64,000 nucleotides of DNA from Albifimbria verrucaria (Eukaryota > Ascomycota > Sordariomycetes > Hypocreales > Stachybotryaceae), in NCBI GenBank assembly GCA_020081605.1, contig JAHREC010000013.1, positions 2,728,001 through 2,792,000 on the forward strand, written 5' to 3'. Shown one piece after another: positions 47,857 through 60,153 of the stretch. The notes below the pieces were generated by a model. That model was not told the origin of the DNA, did no database searches, and saw nothing but the letters and a program-made list of their open reading frames with translations. The stretch's first letter is position 1; every line of letters starts with the position of its first letter. The translations under genes were made by a program, and so were the position numbers.

Positions 47857-50387
47857 TCATACAGCCATACATCCTGCCGATGCACCTGGTCCCTTTCCAC
47901 TCTGTAAGCATACAAGTTAGCAAGTGCCTTTGTGAAGAAGTAAATGAATAAACGCGGGTGGCATCTCTTGCTTACCCCTGTACAGCCCGCTGTGCAAATT
48001 CCAAGAGTCTCGCTTCCGCAAGCACTCGCTCCGCTGCAAGTTCCCGCTGCGCATGAACCAACCGCACCGGGGCCGGCTTCTATCGTGCCCGGCGGGTTGG
48101 CATACATAACTGGAGTTGCCGCCGTAGCTAGGACGCTGACAGTAGGGCTCTCGAGTTGTACAGCCTTGCCCCAAAAGCTAGCGCTGTCTTCGCCACGAGG
48201 GCCCATGCGACTCTTCCCGTTAGAAAGGGCTTTTGTGGCCTTCTTCTGTGCCTTTTCGTGTGCTTCCTTTAGTTTGTTCTGGTGCAGGAAGCGCATGCTG
48301 CGCGTGTGCGCTCGTCGCGCAGTCGTCTCGTTAGTATGGACAGCAGGATGTGAAGAGATGTGAGCCGATTCAGAGGAGGGAGGCTGAGGAACTTGTGATG
48401 CTTTTCCAGACGCATGCCACTCTTCTAGAACTAGGACACTGTCAGCTTATTATACAATACTTTTAGGCATATCCTAGGCCCTTACGCTTTTCTTCCTTGG
48501 ACGTTCGAAACATCTTTCCAAGTCCTGACACATTCATTACACGGATACTTTCGCAATACCAACAAGTGCACTCGGAGTAGGGTTCGCCGTATCTATCCAT
48601 ATAGGTCTTACATGTCCACTCAAACGATGTGCTCAGCTTATCTTCGTCAACTTTGTCGTTGTGGTCGACGAAATTCTTTGTCTTACCGACAGTGAAGACA
48701 AAGTAGCTCTTTGGGCTCAACTGATGCGTATGCCATGCCAGGTCGACGTCAAGCGTTGGAGTGACAGCCTGCGTAGGATATTGGGCAATAATATCTATGA
48801 AGCGTGAGTATTTCAGAAGAAGCCGGTCCATGGTCGCCCGACTTGCTGGACTATGAAGCCAATCAATCTAGATCGTTGTTAGATGTTTGAACAAATCCGT
48901 TGAATCAAGACGCTCTCACCTTGACCATCTTCTGTGTGAAGATGCCTTGGCGCAGAACTGCACCATTTAGATCCAGAGCTGCGAATGTCGAGTTTTGCCA
49001 GTAACGCGCCATCATTCTCCTTGTATGCTGCCTGCTTTTCAGCGAAACCTTGAGCGTGGCATCCTTCACTCCCTTGATGCCTTTCTTCCCTCCACGTTTT
49101 GCAATACCTTCGTATCGCCCCATCTACCCGTGACCTTTTCGATCATATCGCGCACCATTGCCATTGATGGATCCTCGCTGGCTCCAGGTCTGAGCTTCTC
49201 CACAACTTCAACCAACAAACCACGTTTGATGAGACGGCTTGGGAATAAGCGATCATCGTCCTCTGAAGGGACTTGTTCAGGGATACCTGACTTCAGGTCC
49301 AGAATCGTTCCTGGAAGCGCCCTGTCGTTGGTTACAAGTGCTTGCGCATCGGTTCGGAATTTGAATATCCGATGGCTCTCGTGCGTAAGCTTCAGGCCGC
49401 ATTTGTTGCAAACAAAGGACAAATCACCATCTCCGTAACCTTGGCCGGCTAAGCCTGGACGTCTATTCAGACTGTCAGCAAGAATATCTTCAGGATGAAA
49501 TCGCACGCACCGGTCCCCATTGTAGTCTCTAGGCAGGCCACAGGTTGTCCATGGAATCAGCAATGTAGCGGCGCATGAGAAACATTGGACTTCTTTTTCA
49601 AGGGGATCTTCAGCATTATTCCAATGCTTCCCAGTCCTCGTGGTCCAATTATTTCTACAACTCTCCTCGACCGAATAGTTGAAGCTATCATCGATTGCTG
49701 CATTTATCAATTGCCAAGGCAATCCAGCAGCCCAGATGGCGGCATAGCCAAATCTCAGACAATCCTAGGTATTCAGGTAAGTTCCTGATGCCAGTCGCTT
49801 GGCTAAGCACATACCTCGAGGTAAAATCGAGGGTTCAGCATATGGGCATGCCAAACCAGTAAAACGTCTGTCTAACACTCAGATTTAATTTGCCATGGAC
49901 AAATGGATATATAACCTCTTACCTATTGGTGGAAGCATATCTACAGCCCACTCGGCAGGTTGCCCCTCTGTGAAGCCTTCATACCGCGTTCGGTCAGAGC
50001 TTTGCTGCTTGATCATGTCTTTCTCAAGGAGCATGTCGGGGACAAAGCTTCGCCACCAACTCTCATATCGCTCCACAGCTCGGCCTACGTATAAAGCCCA
50101 ACGCTTCTCCCGCAGCTTCACAAGGACGTCCAACGGATTCGCAGCCGATGCTGCTCGGCTATCCCAGATATCCCATAACCCATCTTGATAGCCAACAGCT
50201 GTCTTCAATTTCTCAAATGTGTGCAGCAAGCGCAGGTGTGCAAGACAAGCATCTGCACTCGGTAAGCTTGGTGCCAGGGTGCCAAGTTGAGGAAGCCGTA
50301 GTGTGTAGGCAGCTGAACATCCCCAGCTTCAAGAAGATGACCATGCTGTTCGCTATAGGCCGGTAGGTGCTCCGCCTGAGAGCTCAT
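47857..50387 (-). CDS. DUF1399 / glycine-rich domain-containing protein-like
   Basis: Homologue of plant and fungal GRDP-like proteins (DUF1399); biochemical role unknown. Six exons: 50387-49923, 49867-49815, 49764-48920, 48867-48486, 48430-47976 and 47901-47857; 748 residues after two added bases. The family repeat appears twice: VDMLPPIDVLLVWHAHMLNP with RFYLEDCLRF, and VTPTLDVDLAWHTHQLSPKS. Both contain a W-H-x-H motif. A Cys pair region (QCFSCAATLLIPW, FVCNKCGLKL) and CTCWYCESIR could bind metal. The tail is Gly/Cys-rich (CAAGTCSGASACGSETLGIC and onward), matching the family name. Missing bases: 49080-49081 and near 50296-50297. It is divergent from RPN5. Confidence 0.85.
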
Positions 50388-51293
50388 GTTGTTTGTCCTT
50401 ATCTTTGGGAGGAAAGGGTCCGTATAGATGCGACCTATCCGATCGTGCACAAGCTCTTATAGTCACCCTCCGGCTTGGAGGACCGGACTCCGGAAGGAAG
50501 CTCTCCACCCCCGCATGTAAGGATTGCATCGCCACGCTGAACCTGCATGCAGCTGACGCGTGTTGTCTGATATGCAGTCACACAAAGCACGATATAGCAC
50601 GATATAGGAAGCGCTTTGAGCAGTGGCCCATAGCCTAGAAACCTGGCGGCTTAGACCCTGGACTCGTAGCCGAAACCACGTGTGATTTTGATATGTGTAT
50701 GGGAAAACTTCGATAACTATAGCACTGCAATACTGTTTCTATACTACGAAATGTATTTTGTAAATTTTCATGTCTGCCTGAAGAGTTGAACAATTGAACG
50801 AACCCCGTCACAAAACCTCAAGATTAAGAACAGGTGTTACAGTAATCCAGACTGATGGCGCAAGATTATCACGTAACCGACGGGCATTGAAGTTTTACCA
50901 ATAATTTTTGGATCGAGCTCTAATAGAAATTGGATCTTCTCCAGATAGCATATTCGTCTTTTATATCAATTACCTCTGTCTTGTTGATATGCGACGGTAC
51001 CGCATGGTCAGAATAGCGCAGAGCATAGAAGAGCGTTTGGTTACGTAATCCGACTGAATCGATCTCGGGTCAATAAAAGTCCAGCTCCGCCAAGCTCCGA
51101 TAAGGATGACGGTCTGCGAGGCCAGGCAGAGCGCCTTGCGTTAGCCTAATCCATGATCCAGCTTCGGAAGCACGCGAACCCCACGACATTGACGACACAA
51201 CAGTGTTGACAGGAAACCACGAGCACCACAGTCACACAACCCATCCAGACCGACTCTTCAGCAGCTTCACACCAGTCACACTAATTCGTCATC
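50388..51293. other. Divergent promoter region GRDP-like / RPN5
   Basis: 906 bp between two starts. AT-rich in the middle; no gene seen. I did not find an exact proteasome PACE element by eye. Confidence 0.5.
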
Positions 51294-52897
51294 ATGTCTG
51301 AAACAACCTTGAAGCCCGAGAAGGACTTCTCGAAGGAGGTTGACCAGCAGCTTCCGGAAGCTGAGAAGCTGGCCAAGGTCCGTCGAGCTGCGCTTGCTTT
51401 GGAGAGGCCTCATTTGAGCTAACACTACACAGACAAATCTTCAAGGAGCTATTGAGAAGCTCACGGCACTCGAAAAGCAGACTCGTCAGGTGTGTACGCC
51501 TAGGTGGCATCATTGCGCAACTCTTCTAACGGTCTGGTAGGCTTCGGATCTGGCATCGACATCCCGAATCCTAGTGACCATCGTTACTCTATGTAAAAAT
51601 GCGGGCGACTGGAGCTTAATGAACGACCAGACCTTGGTGCTATCCAAGAAACACAGCCAGCTTAAACAGGCCATCACCAAGATGGTCCAGACCGTTGTTG
51701 GCTTCCTCGACGAAACTCCCGACCTGAAGACGAAACTCTCCGTGATCGAGACTCTGCGAACTGTGACGGAGGGCAAGATCTTTGTCGAAGTCGAGCGAGC
51801 CCGCGTCACAAAGATCCTCTCCGACATCAAGAAAGAGCAGGGCGACCTCAAGGCGGCCACCGAGATTCTCTGCGAATTGCAAGTAGAGACTTTTGGCTCC
51901 ATGAGCCGGCGAGAAAAGACCGAATTCATTCTGGCTCAGGTGGCGCTCTGCATCGAGAGTGGAGATTGGACACAGGCTGGTATCCTCGGCCGCAAGATCA
52001 GCACGCGGTACCTGGCCAGAAAGCCAAAGAAGACTCCTGAGCAGCTGGAGAAGGAGCAAAAGGAACGTGAGAAGAAGAAGGCTAGGGGTGAGGAGGTTCC
52101 AGAGGAGCAGGTGGATGACACAACAGACCTGAAGCTGCGATACTACGAGCAACAGATCATTCTTGCGAAGCACGACGATAAGTACCTGGATGTTTGCAAG
52201 AATTACCGCCAAGTACTTGATACAGAGGCAGTTGAGGAGGACCCCAAGAAATTACATCCCGTAAGTTATCTGCAGATATCTTGTGCAATATTGGTTACTT
52301 ATCATTCTACAGGTCCTCCAGCGTATCATCTACTTCGTCATTCTTGCACCCTATGACAACGAGCAGCATGACCTTCTTCACCGTATTCACAAAGACACCC
52401 GCAACTCCCAGGTGGCACTAGATGCCGAGCTTCTTCGACTTTTCACCGTGCATGAGTTGATGAGGTGGCCTGAGATTGCTAAGAAGTTCGGACCCCACCT
52501 GTGCTCAACAGATGTTTTCGATGCCCAGCCTGGCCAGTCGTCAGAGAAGGCTCACCAAAGGTGGAAGGACTTGCGCAAGCGTGTCATTGAGCACAACGTC
52601 CGTGTTGTTGCCAAGTACTACACCAGGATTCGCATGAACAGGCTGACCGAGCTCTTGGACCTTGCTGAAGACGAGACGGAGAAGTACATCAGCGAACTTG
52701 TCACATCAAAGACCGTTTATGCCAAGATTGACCGCCCTGCTCGTATCGTCAGCTTCGCCAAGCCCCGAGACGCTGACGACATTCTCAATGAATGGAGCCA
52801 CAATATGAAGAGCTTGTTGGGGCTGCTTGAGCGGATCGATCACTTGATCACCAAGGAGGAGATGATGGCGCGTATTCAGCCGACGAGTGCTAAATAA
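51294..52897 (+). CDS. RPN5: 26S proteasome regulatory lid subunit Rpn5
   Basis: PCI-domain subunit of the 19S regulatory particle lid (PSMD12 in animals), needed for lid assembly and also found in some COP9 complexes. Exons 51294-51377, 51433-51489, 51541-52260 and 52313-52897; 481 residues, a normal length. KDFSKEVDQQLPEAEKLAK begins the helical repeat region. ILCELQVETFGSMSRREKTE and LRYYEQQIILAKHDDKYLDV are conserved Rpn5 blocks. The C-terminal PCI winged-helix part ends with NRLTELLDLAEDETEKYISE and DRPARIVSF. A Lys/Glu-rich insert (PEQLEKEQKEREKKKARGEE) is typical of fungal Rpn5. No frame problem. It converges with the FSH gene, 215 bp apart. Confidence 0.96.
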
Positions 52898-53112
52898 AAG
52901 ATGAAAGCGCGTGAAAACCGGGTAGACAAATGATGATGCGGCCATGAGGGACAAACGGTGTACCTGTACGGATACAAGTTAGATAATCCTCAAGACGAGG
53001 CTATGTAACACTTATGCTGGCGCTTGGCGCTTTATTCATTTCCGCCGTGGCTTTCCCGTGTCTAATCTATGTCTTATCTATGCCGTTGAGTGTATGGTCT
53101 AAACGAAATGCA

Positions 53113-54049
53113 TCAAATTCTGGCCTCGGGTTTCTCATCCTGGCCGTATTGCTTGATGAAGCCTGCCAACGGCATTACCCACTCTTTCGATACGGGCACG
53201 TAGTGTCCGCCGGGGTGAGTCACAACCAAGGGTTCTTGACAACGATCTATGAGGGCCTGGCTCCGGCTCTCCTCCACGACTGTGTCCAAGCTGCCTAGAT
53301 AATGGAGCGTGGGCGTCTTGATCTTAGGCTCGTAGCACCACTTCAGTGACTCCACAGGTGCGAAGAAGCCAGAGTACGATATGGCAAACTTGGCAGGTCG
53401 TCCCCGTTGGCGTCCCTCAACTTACGCGCCCAGTCTCCATCTTGGCCCTCGGGGATCTCCTATCCGGTTCCAGTGCAGCAGTGACCAGGCCAGTCATGGC
53501 ACCGCCTTGACTGAAGCCGCAGACGCCGTCGATGCCTCCGACTTCACGGATAGACTCTGCGATGGTAGCCATTCCTTCATCGAGGAGACGATAGGCGCCC
53601 GAGGCCTCATCTTTGCGGAACCATGCCCAAGTATCAGGTTGGTTCTCCTCGCCGGCCTCTGCGTGGTCACTGGGCTCATATCCAGGCAGATCTGAGGCCA
53701 GCAGCCGGTTAGGTCCAGTAGGGTAGATGAGCACGGGGAGAAGGGAAATGGGAGCCAGAGTCTTGGCCAGCATTTTTCAACGGCGCGCGTCTTAGCCCGG
53801 AAGAGAGGTCCTGACTGCGTGAAGCCTGAATAAATAGACAATCAGCAAGAGTCATGAGGGTGCATGGCATGAACGGATGGGTGAGATGAGATTCGTCATG
53901 GAGCGGCATAGTTTTTGGATATTCTCGTAGTGTGTGGCTCTCTCGGACAAGTACATACCATGGAGCATTAGAATCTTGACTTCTTTCTTGCCTCCGTTAT
54001 TCTTTGGCTTCGACGGCCGAATGCCGTTGGTCTCAGGTGCTGCAGACAT
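53113..54049 (-). CDS. FSH-family serine hydrolase
   Basis: Alpha/beta hydrolase of the fungal serine hydrolase (FSH1/2/3) family, related to human OVCA2. Exons 54049-53959 and 53825-53113 (133-nt intron); 268 residues after three added bases. VKILMLHGFTQSGPLF is the oxyanion-loop opening. Catalytic triad candidates are Ser in GVCGFSQGGAM, Asp in HYLGSLDTVV and His in HPGGHYVPVSK. TWAWFRKDE lies between them, as in other FSH proteins. The indels are in T5 53773-53777, CC 53459-53460 and GG 53392-53393; each correction restores the family sequence. Probable esterase; natural substrate unknown. No PKS-type neighbour, so this is more likely the housekeeping than the polyketide-releasing type. 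Confidence 0.88.
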
Positions 54050-54785
54050 GGTGGAATAACTGATACGAGAAAAGACAGGCTCTATGTGACGAAATTTGAA
54101 AACGCTCGTTTTGCAATATGACCAGAACAAACTGTTCATTGGCGAAGTTGTACAGATATTGTTTTGTAGATATAGCCGGGTGATGGGTTAGCCAATGTCA
54201 GGCAGTTGAGGGATTTGTCATACTGTGTTGACTCTACGCCGGTGAGAGCTACTAATCCCACTCGACTCAGTCGACTCAGGGAGGTGGACGGGAGCCAGCA
54301 CGTTACGCCAAGAACGATTTCCCGAACAAATAATTCGGCAACATGTCTGAATGTTGAAATTATGATTACTTGGTTAAGATGGCCTTGCCTACGTCGTCTC
54401 TTTTGTCCCTAGTATTACACGCGTGTCCAACTGGTGGTAGGCTGATGCAATTCATTCCGGCCAACCCCTTACGTCAAATTGATTTTCGACATTGGAGATT
54501 TCAACGACACTTTTCTTACAGTACTCCTAATCAGAGTCTCACAAAGTCGACAGTAGATATCATGGGTAGAAATCCACCCACAAGCACGATCCAATGGATG
54601 TGTATCCATGCTGAATCTCAACAACGAAAATACGGACAGGTCCTTTGCAATAGGTCGATTAAGTCCCGAATGCGAGTCTATGATACAGTTCCATTTAACA
54701 CGGGTCGCGGGTATGCGCTCCTGAGCCGACCAAATGACGAATTTGCTTTCGACAGGTTCCAAATGCACCACACGTCCGTAGCACC
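54050..54785. other. Intergenic ATP18 / FSH gene
   Basis: 736 bp between tandem minus-strand genes. One 139-codon plus-strand open frame (54370-54789) has no recognisable motif and overlaps ATP18 antisense; not called. Confidence 0.5.
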
Positions 54786-55192
54786 TTAGTGAGCACCGCC
54801 AGACTTGGCCTTGTTTCGGGGTCGTTCTTCCACTCGTCGGCTATTCTCCTTGTCAGCTTCGTTTCTGCGGTCGCGGGGCGCGCTGGGGATTCGTACAGGC
54901 CATCATGGCGTTCTGGGCAGAGTTGACTCCGTAGAGGATGACAACACCTATAATCAAAGTCAATTACCGTCCCACTGGATGTTTCGGATGTATCTCGTGC
55001 GGTTCTCGAGTTGAGCGGCTAAAGCTGCCCTTGCGCATCACGTACCGGCAGCAAAGAAGGGCCAGTAAGGCTTCACTGTTGCAATTGGGTTAGCCGAAAA
55101 CACTTTCGCTGGCTGCACGTCGGGGACGAGGAATTGAGCGTACGGAAAGGAGCCGGGAACTTCTTGAGAGGGGTGACACCGAACCAAGACAT
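54786..55192 (-). CDS. ATP18: Mitochondrial ATP synthase subunit J/i (Atp18)
   Basis: Small inner-membrane subunit of the F1Fo-ATP synthase, at the dimer interface. Four tiny exons (55192-55144, 55075-55046, 54947-54897, 54840-54786) joined by introns of 68, 98 and 56 nt. Together they encode 61 residues after one added base. Joined, they read MSWFGVTPLKKFPAPFLKP, then YWPFFAAGVVILYGVNSAQN, then AMMA, SDEWKNDPRNKAK and the end SGGAH. The pattern KFPAP, PLWPF-like, YGVN and DEWKNDPRNP is diagnostic of fungal Atp18. The missing base is a C on the coding strand in the G4 run 54818-54821; without it the stop codon is lost. Confidence 0.88.
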
Positions 55193-56528
55193 GATGACGG
55201 TATTCGTGGGTGTCGACGGGGAGATATGTCGGATTGATACGATTTAGCAGGGTGCTTCAAGGTCAGATCCTCCAAACGAGCCTTTTTCCTCTCGCAGGTT
55301 AGAGCTTCCGGAGGTGTACTTTTCTGCCTGAGGCATAAATCCAATCTATCAGGGGTGTCTAAGTCGGTCGCCGTAAGAACCATTTTCCGGTCCAAGTGTG
55401 GCTTGTCTTTGGGCTCCACTTAGTAGCCACCAAAGCCATGCATTCAGGTGCAAGTCAGCACCTCAAAAGCTCACCTTTATACTGTCTCCATGATAAAATC
55501 GAAGCCATTTACCTACATCATCGTCAGATAGCTAATTTATGCTTAATTGCTTTTACATTGAAGATTCTCAATGTCCTTACAAGTGTATCTATTATCCCTC
55601 CCACAGACTTATCAGTTAGGCTGTTGCGGAAAGGTATCGTGAATATGTGAACTGTGTCAGCCAGGCATTGATCATCTACGCCGGCCATGATTCATTGGAA
55701 GGTCGGTAAACTGTAGGTCCCTTCATGAACTTTTATCTCAATTACAGTTTCGCCCAATGTCAAATCGTTATCTCTACGCCGTGTGGATGCGCTACCATGT
55801 ATAGGCAAGCTCCCATTTGTAGGAGCATACCCTGCTCAACGCCCGCAAACCTGCTCACATCTCCTGATTATTTGGACCTTCTACTCACGAGATGGGACTT
55901 TTCAGGTGGATATTTGCATAACATGAGTGTTATCTTGCACGCTACTATGTTCGTGGCGGTTCTCATAGGGAGTGTCCCAGCAACCCACATTTGTATGGAA
56001 GATGTTTTGTATTCCAAGGCCAGGTACAAGTTCGTTGAATTCAATATACTAGGGCATAATACCTTTGAGCCATCTTTACCGAAGTCGGTTCAAGTTCAAA
56101 CAATTTCAGCTGCTGAAAGTCGAGTCACGCCTTATCAGCTGTCTCAGAATTAAATCCGACGCTCTGCGGAAGCTTTACTATGTATAAGGTGGTTCTGGCG
56201 ATCAAGGAGAGGCTCCTTTGTCTATCGTGGAAGCTCTCATTGGCTCTGTCTAAGGAAACTTGCTCAAACACTCGCAGGAGTCATGGGTACACTCTGCACA
56301 TTTGCTACCTACCCAGGTACCTCTTACTTCGTGCTCACATCCCAGTGCAACTAAGGTGCTTAAAGTGATATGCTTAAAGAGGCCAAGCATCAGCAAACCT
56401 AGCCCATGTTTTCAGCTTTTCTCAGCCTGGCTCGCCATCTCGTCAGCAACTTCTTTCTTGCCAAGCCCGAATAGCATCGCGCAGCTACATCGTTACAAAA
56501 ACATTTCTCTTCACCAGAACATTACACC
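55193..56528. other. Intergenic ATP18 / CTR gene
   Basis: 1.3 kb, AT-rich. The only open frame of note (55725-56153) has no motif. Contains the inverted repeat TTTCAGC-T-GCTGAAA at 56104-56118, 411 bp before the copper-transporter ATG. Confidence 0.5.
56104..56118. repeat. Perfect 7-bp inverted repeat TTTCAGC-T-GCTGAAA
   Basis: Arms of seven bases around one base. The GCTGA core resembles the core of copper-responsive elements known from fungal copper regulators, but the flanks do not fit the published HTHNNGCTGD form. Function uncertain. Confidence 0.4.
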
Positions 56529-57299
56529 ATGTCGATGGCAATGGACGATCCAGCCATGCCCACCTCCACTCCCGGAGCTGGGCATGACCATGGCAACAGT
56601 ACTGGTGGAGGTATGGATATGGGGGCCACGGTCACGACGATATGATGATGGGCGGCTGCAAAATTTCCGTGAGTCAAAGACTTGAAGATGTCCTTGGTAC
56701 TTGACTGACTGGCTTAGATGCTCTGGAACTGGAACACTATCGACACTTGCTTCATTGCTGAATCCTGGCACGTCCGAACAACCGCCATGTTTGCAGGCTC
56801 CTGTATCGGAGTCATGCTACTGGTCATACTTCTCGAAGCTTTACGCCGCATGGGCAAAGAATATGACCGTTCGATTGTTCAAAGATCCGCTCGACTGCAC
56901 TCGAACATCCCTTCGGCGGATGCAGAAGCACCTGGAAATTCGCCAAGCGGCTCACAAGCTGGCGATTCGAAGACTCCTAGAGTGCTGGCAGGCTCCAGAA
57001 GCAGTGCGGCTGTATCTGTGCGACCAACCATCCTCCAACAAGCTATCCGTGCTCTGTTGCACACGATGCAGTTTGCGATTGCATATTTTGTGATGCTGTG
57101 AGTTTCCTTCCGATAGGTATAATCTCTCCATGACTAACCCTAAGTAAGGCTCGCCATGTATTACAATGGTTACTTCATCATTTGCATCTTTATTGGAGCA
57201 TATATCGGCTCGTTTGTATTTCACTGGGAGTCTTTAGCCAGCTTCGGCAAGGATGAACAGACGAGAGCTGGAGACAACCCAACTGTCTGCTGTGGCTAG
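56529..57299 (+). CDS. CTR-type copper transporter
   Basis: High-affinity Cu(I) importer of the CTR/SLC31 family; acts as a trimer. Exons 56529-56668, 56718-57097 and 57149-57299 (49- and 51-nt introns); 223 residues after one added base. The N-terminus is rich in Met and His (MSMAMDDPAMP, GHDHGN, MDMGGHGHDDMMMGG), i.e. copper-binding motifs. CKISMLWNWNTIDTCFI leads into membrane segment 1. Segment 2 carries the essential MxxxM (MLLAM), and segment 3 has GAYIGSFVF of the trimer interface. The C-terminus VCCG has the terminal Cys pair. The missing base is in the G5 run 56621-56625. It could sit in the plasma or vacuolar membrane; the sequence does not decide. Confidence 0.93.
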
Positions 57300-58774
57300 G
57301 ATAGGGAGTGGAGCGGTCCGGCGGTTCGAAAATTATGTTGCAAAGAGGAAACAGGCTTTTCAGAGTACCTAGCAATTAATGGAATGATATTACTTGAAGC
57401 CTTGGCATGTTCTCCCTTGCTTTTGTTCAATTCTTAGCATCTTGCACCAATGGAAATGAGGGTCCAATCGGTTTCAAGCGGCCACCTACGGCAGTCAAAT
57501 GAGACCCTCCAAAAACCAATAATAACCGAGAGGGAAAGCCGTCATTGTACTAATAATATCGTCAGTGCGAGGCTAGTGTCGATAAGCAACATCCAATTGT
57601 CTCCTGGGTCTCTTCCCGTGCGTGCAAGGGAGTTTGCAGCATCATAATCTCTGGAAAGGAGACGACGGCTGGCGGTGACGTCAGCGGAGCCCTGCCGGTT
57701 GGCAGCCAGTGACAGACAGGTATTGCAGCATTACAGATTACATGGAGCAAGATTCCACCCGTGCTTGGGGCGAATGTGTAAAGCTGCTATGCACAAAGAG
57801 GCGCGCCTATAGCGCCTAAATGAAAGACGATATGTCACGTTTAGCTGCCAATTCCCACGCCGTACTTTACTTGATGACGCAAAGCGTGAGACTGATAGTG
57901 GCTGACTTAGTACTAAGGCACAGGACGGCCGGAAGGGAGCAGTGTATCACCTTTGTATCCTTGCTAGCGCAGGAGCTTCGCATCGCCTGTGAGGGGCCCC
58001 GGAAACAGTGGGCCTGGGTGATGGAACGAGCGCTGGGGTCGTTGCCAAGTTGGACGTGAGACTTGGGAGCTACATTACCTTAGGTGTTGCCAGCCCCAAG
58101 CTTTCCCCAGCTTTTCCCTCAGCAAACCACCTTACAGCTTTCCTCTCCTGCTCTGAGCTGACCTGACCTGACCTTACCTGGCCTACTACCTTTACCTGTG
58201 CGTTACCACCAACCACCACCCTTCCCTTTCCTCTGCTGTAGCAATGCTAACCCAGCTACCTCAAGCAGCATAACCTTACCTGGCATCTCCAAGAAAGGGC
58301 AACTGCGGGGTGACAGATCTGGAACGCACCAGCTGCACTCGCACCACACCATACCATCCCATACCACACCACAACCGTCCTGCTTCCATTCCATCTGTCC
58401 AATCGCTCGCTGGCTTGCCGTCCAGTCGCCCTGCACCCTCCTCTCGCCTCGTCTCGCCTTCCTGCCCTGGATCCGGTGCCCGTTTGGAGCCACTGCCGTG
58501 CCTGCTACCTTGCCTACCTTGTCCTTCTGCGCCTGCTTTAGCCTCCGCTGCTCTCCGGACAAATTAGCTGCCGCTTGACTCCTCCCTTGGCGTCTCTACA
58601 ACCACAACACCTCCTCCTTGTTCGACTGTTGGAAATCAGCAGCGCTGCGTCGGGCTGTTTCATTGCCCTGTCGTGTCGCCTCATCTCTTCTTTTCGCTTC
58701 GACGCCATCTCCGAGGCACTGAGCATCCTTGCCTCCCTCCTCATCCACCTCCATCCTCACACCCACCGCCCGCC
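57300..58774. other. Intergenic CTR / NIPSNAP gene
   Basis: 1.5 kb. From about 58100 the plus strand is strongly C/T- and CCA-rich (for example CTGAC repeats at 58157-58175) and fits the promoter and leader of the NIPSNAP gene. Open frames there are composition artefacts. Confidence 0.55.
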
Positions 58775-59901
58775 ATGTTGACGCGAACCATCCTCGCTCG
58801 AACATCTGCCGCCGCCCCGCGTCTGGGCGTGCGTGCCCTCAGCACAACCGCAGCCCTGTCCTCCAAGACACCTTCGATGGGCGACATTGACCCCGCGACC
58901 GCGTCGGTTCAGGCCTTCACCCAAAAGCAGCAAGCATTTCGGGAGCAGCTGGCGGAGGCGCAGAAAGAACAGGGAGCACGTGCGTTTGGTGCCCAGATTC
59001 CTGCTGATTCCACTTCCTCCCAGACATCGGCTTCAGGCTCACCTCACTCGGATGCAGGACTTACCGCGCAAGCCACGCAAACAGAGCCCGAGCGCAAATC
59101 AGGGCCGCTGACCAACCTCATTTACGGCACCAAGGAAGGACGAGAGCTCGATGCTCAGCTCGCCGCCAGCTTCAGCCAGGTCCTTGCGAGAGGCAAGTAC
59201 GTCCACTCCATCGTCTTCCACGAAGTCAAGCCCGAGAAGGTCGAGGAGTATGTCCAGCTTGTGGGACAATGGTACCCCAAGATGGCCAACACTCCCGAGA
59301 ACAAGGTACACTTGGTAGGTAGCTGGAGGACAGAGGTCGGTGATTGCGACACATTTGGTATGTATCATGATAGTCACCTTCCAGTGAGTGTCCGCAGTGG
59401 CTAATCTTGTAATCAGTCCATATCTGGGAGTATCAGAAGTATGAAGGTTACCACGAGTCTCGGCACTCGATCTCCCATCATCCTGAATTCGCCGACTTTG
59501 ACCGCAAGCTGAGGAGCCTCATCAACACCAAGCACATCTCGTTGATGCAGGAGTTTTCGTTCTGGCCCACCACGCCTCCACGACAGCTGGGTGGTATCTT
59601 CGAACTCCGGTCATACACACTCCATCCTGGAAACCTGCTGGAGTGGGAGACGCACTGGAGACGAGGACTCAAGGCTCGCAGGGAGGTGATGGAAGGTGTG
59701 GGAGCATGGTTTGTTCAGATTGGCGACCTAAACACCGTTCACCACCTGTGGCAGTTTGCCAATTTGGAAGAGAGAAAGGCCCGCCGTGAGCAGAGCTGGC
59801 AGATTGAAGGATGGGCCGATACCGTGCACAAGACCGTGCCGCTGATCCAAACGATGAAGTCCAGAATCCTTATTCCTATGCCCTGGTCACCAGTGGCATA
59901 A
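58775..59901 (+). CDS. NIPSNAP-family mitochondrial protein
   Basis: Member of the NIPSNAP family, mitochondrial proteins implicated in vesicle or mitophagy functions in animals; role in fungi not established. Exons 58775-59357 and 59417-59901 (59-nt intron); 355 residues, frame intact. The N-terminus MLTRTILARTSAAAPRLG is Arg/Ala-rich without acidic residues, a likely mitochondrial presequence. Two ferredoxin-like NIPSNAP domains follow. The first covers YVHSIVFHEVKPEKVEEYV to VGSWRTEVGDCDTFVHIWEY. The second runs from GGIFELRSYTLHPGNLLEWE to GAWFVQIGDLNTVHHLWQF. The WEY and LWQF ends are the family signatures. The end SRILIPMPWSP is also typical. Confidence 0.93.
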
Positions 59902-60153
59902 ACAACATCTGGGGTGAGAATGCAAAGAGGCAAGACCGGAGCAAGCAACTCCAAGCACCATTCGGCGTGGAATTTTTTCCTTTCTCGTTTAGGGCGTCAA
60001 CGGCGCAGTTATGTAAGATTACCCATTATGCAGTACAATCCAAGTTGTATACCGGTCATATTAAGGCGACCGTTTATTGAGAGTGTGTGATCATGAGATG
60101 ATTTTGACGCATCCTCCACCATCAAGCGGGACCTTGACCCATTGAGCGAACCT

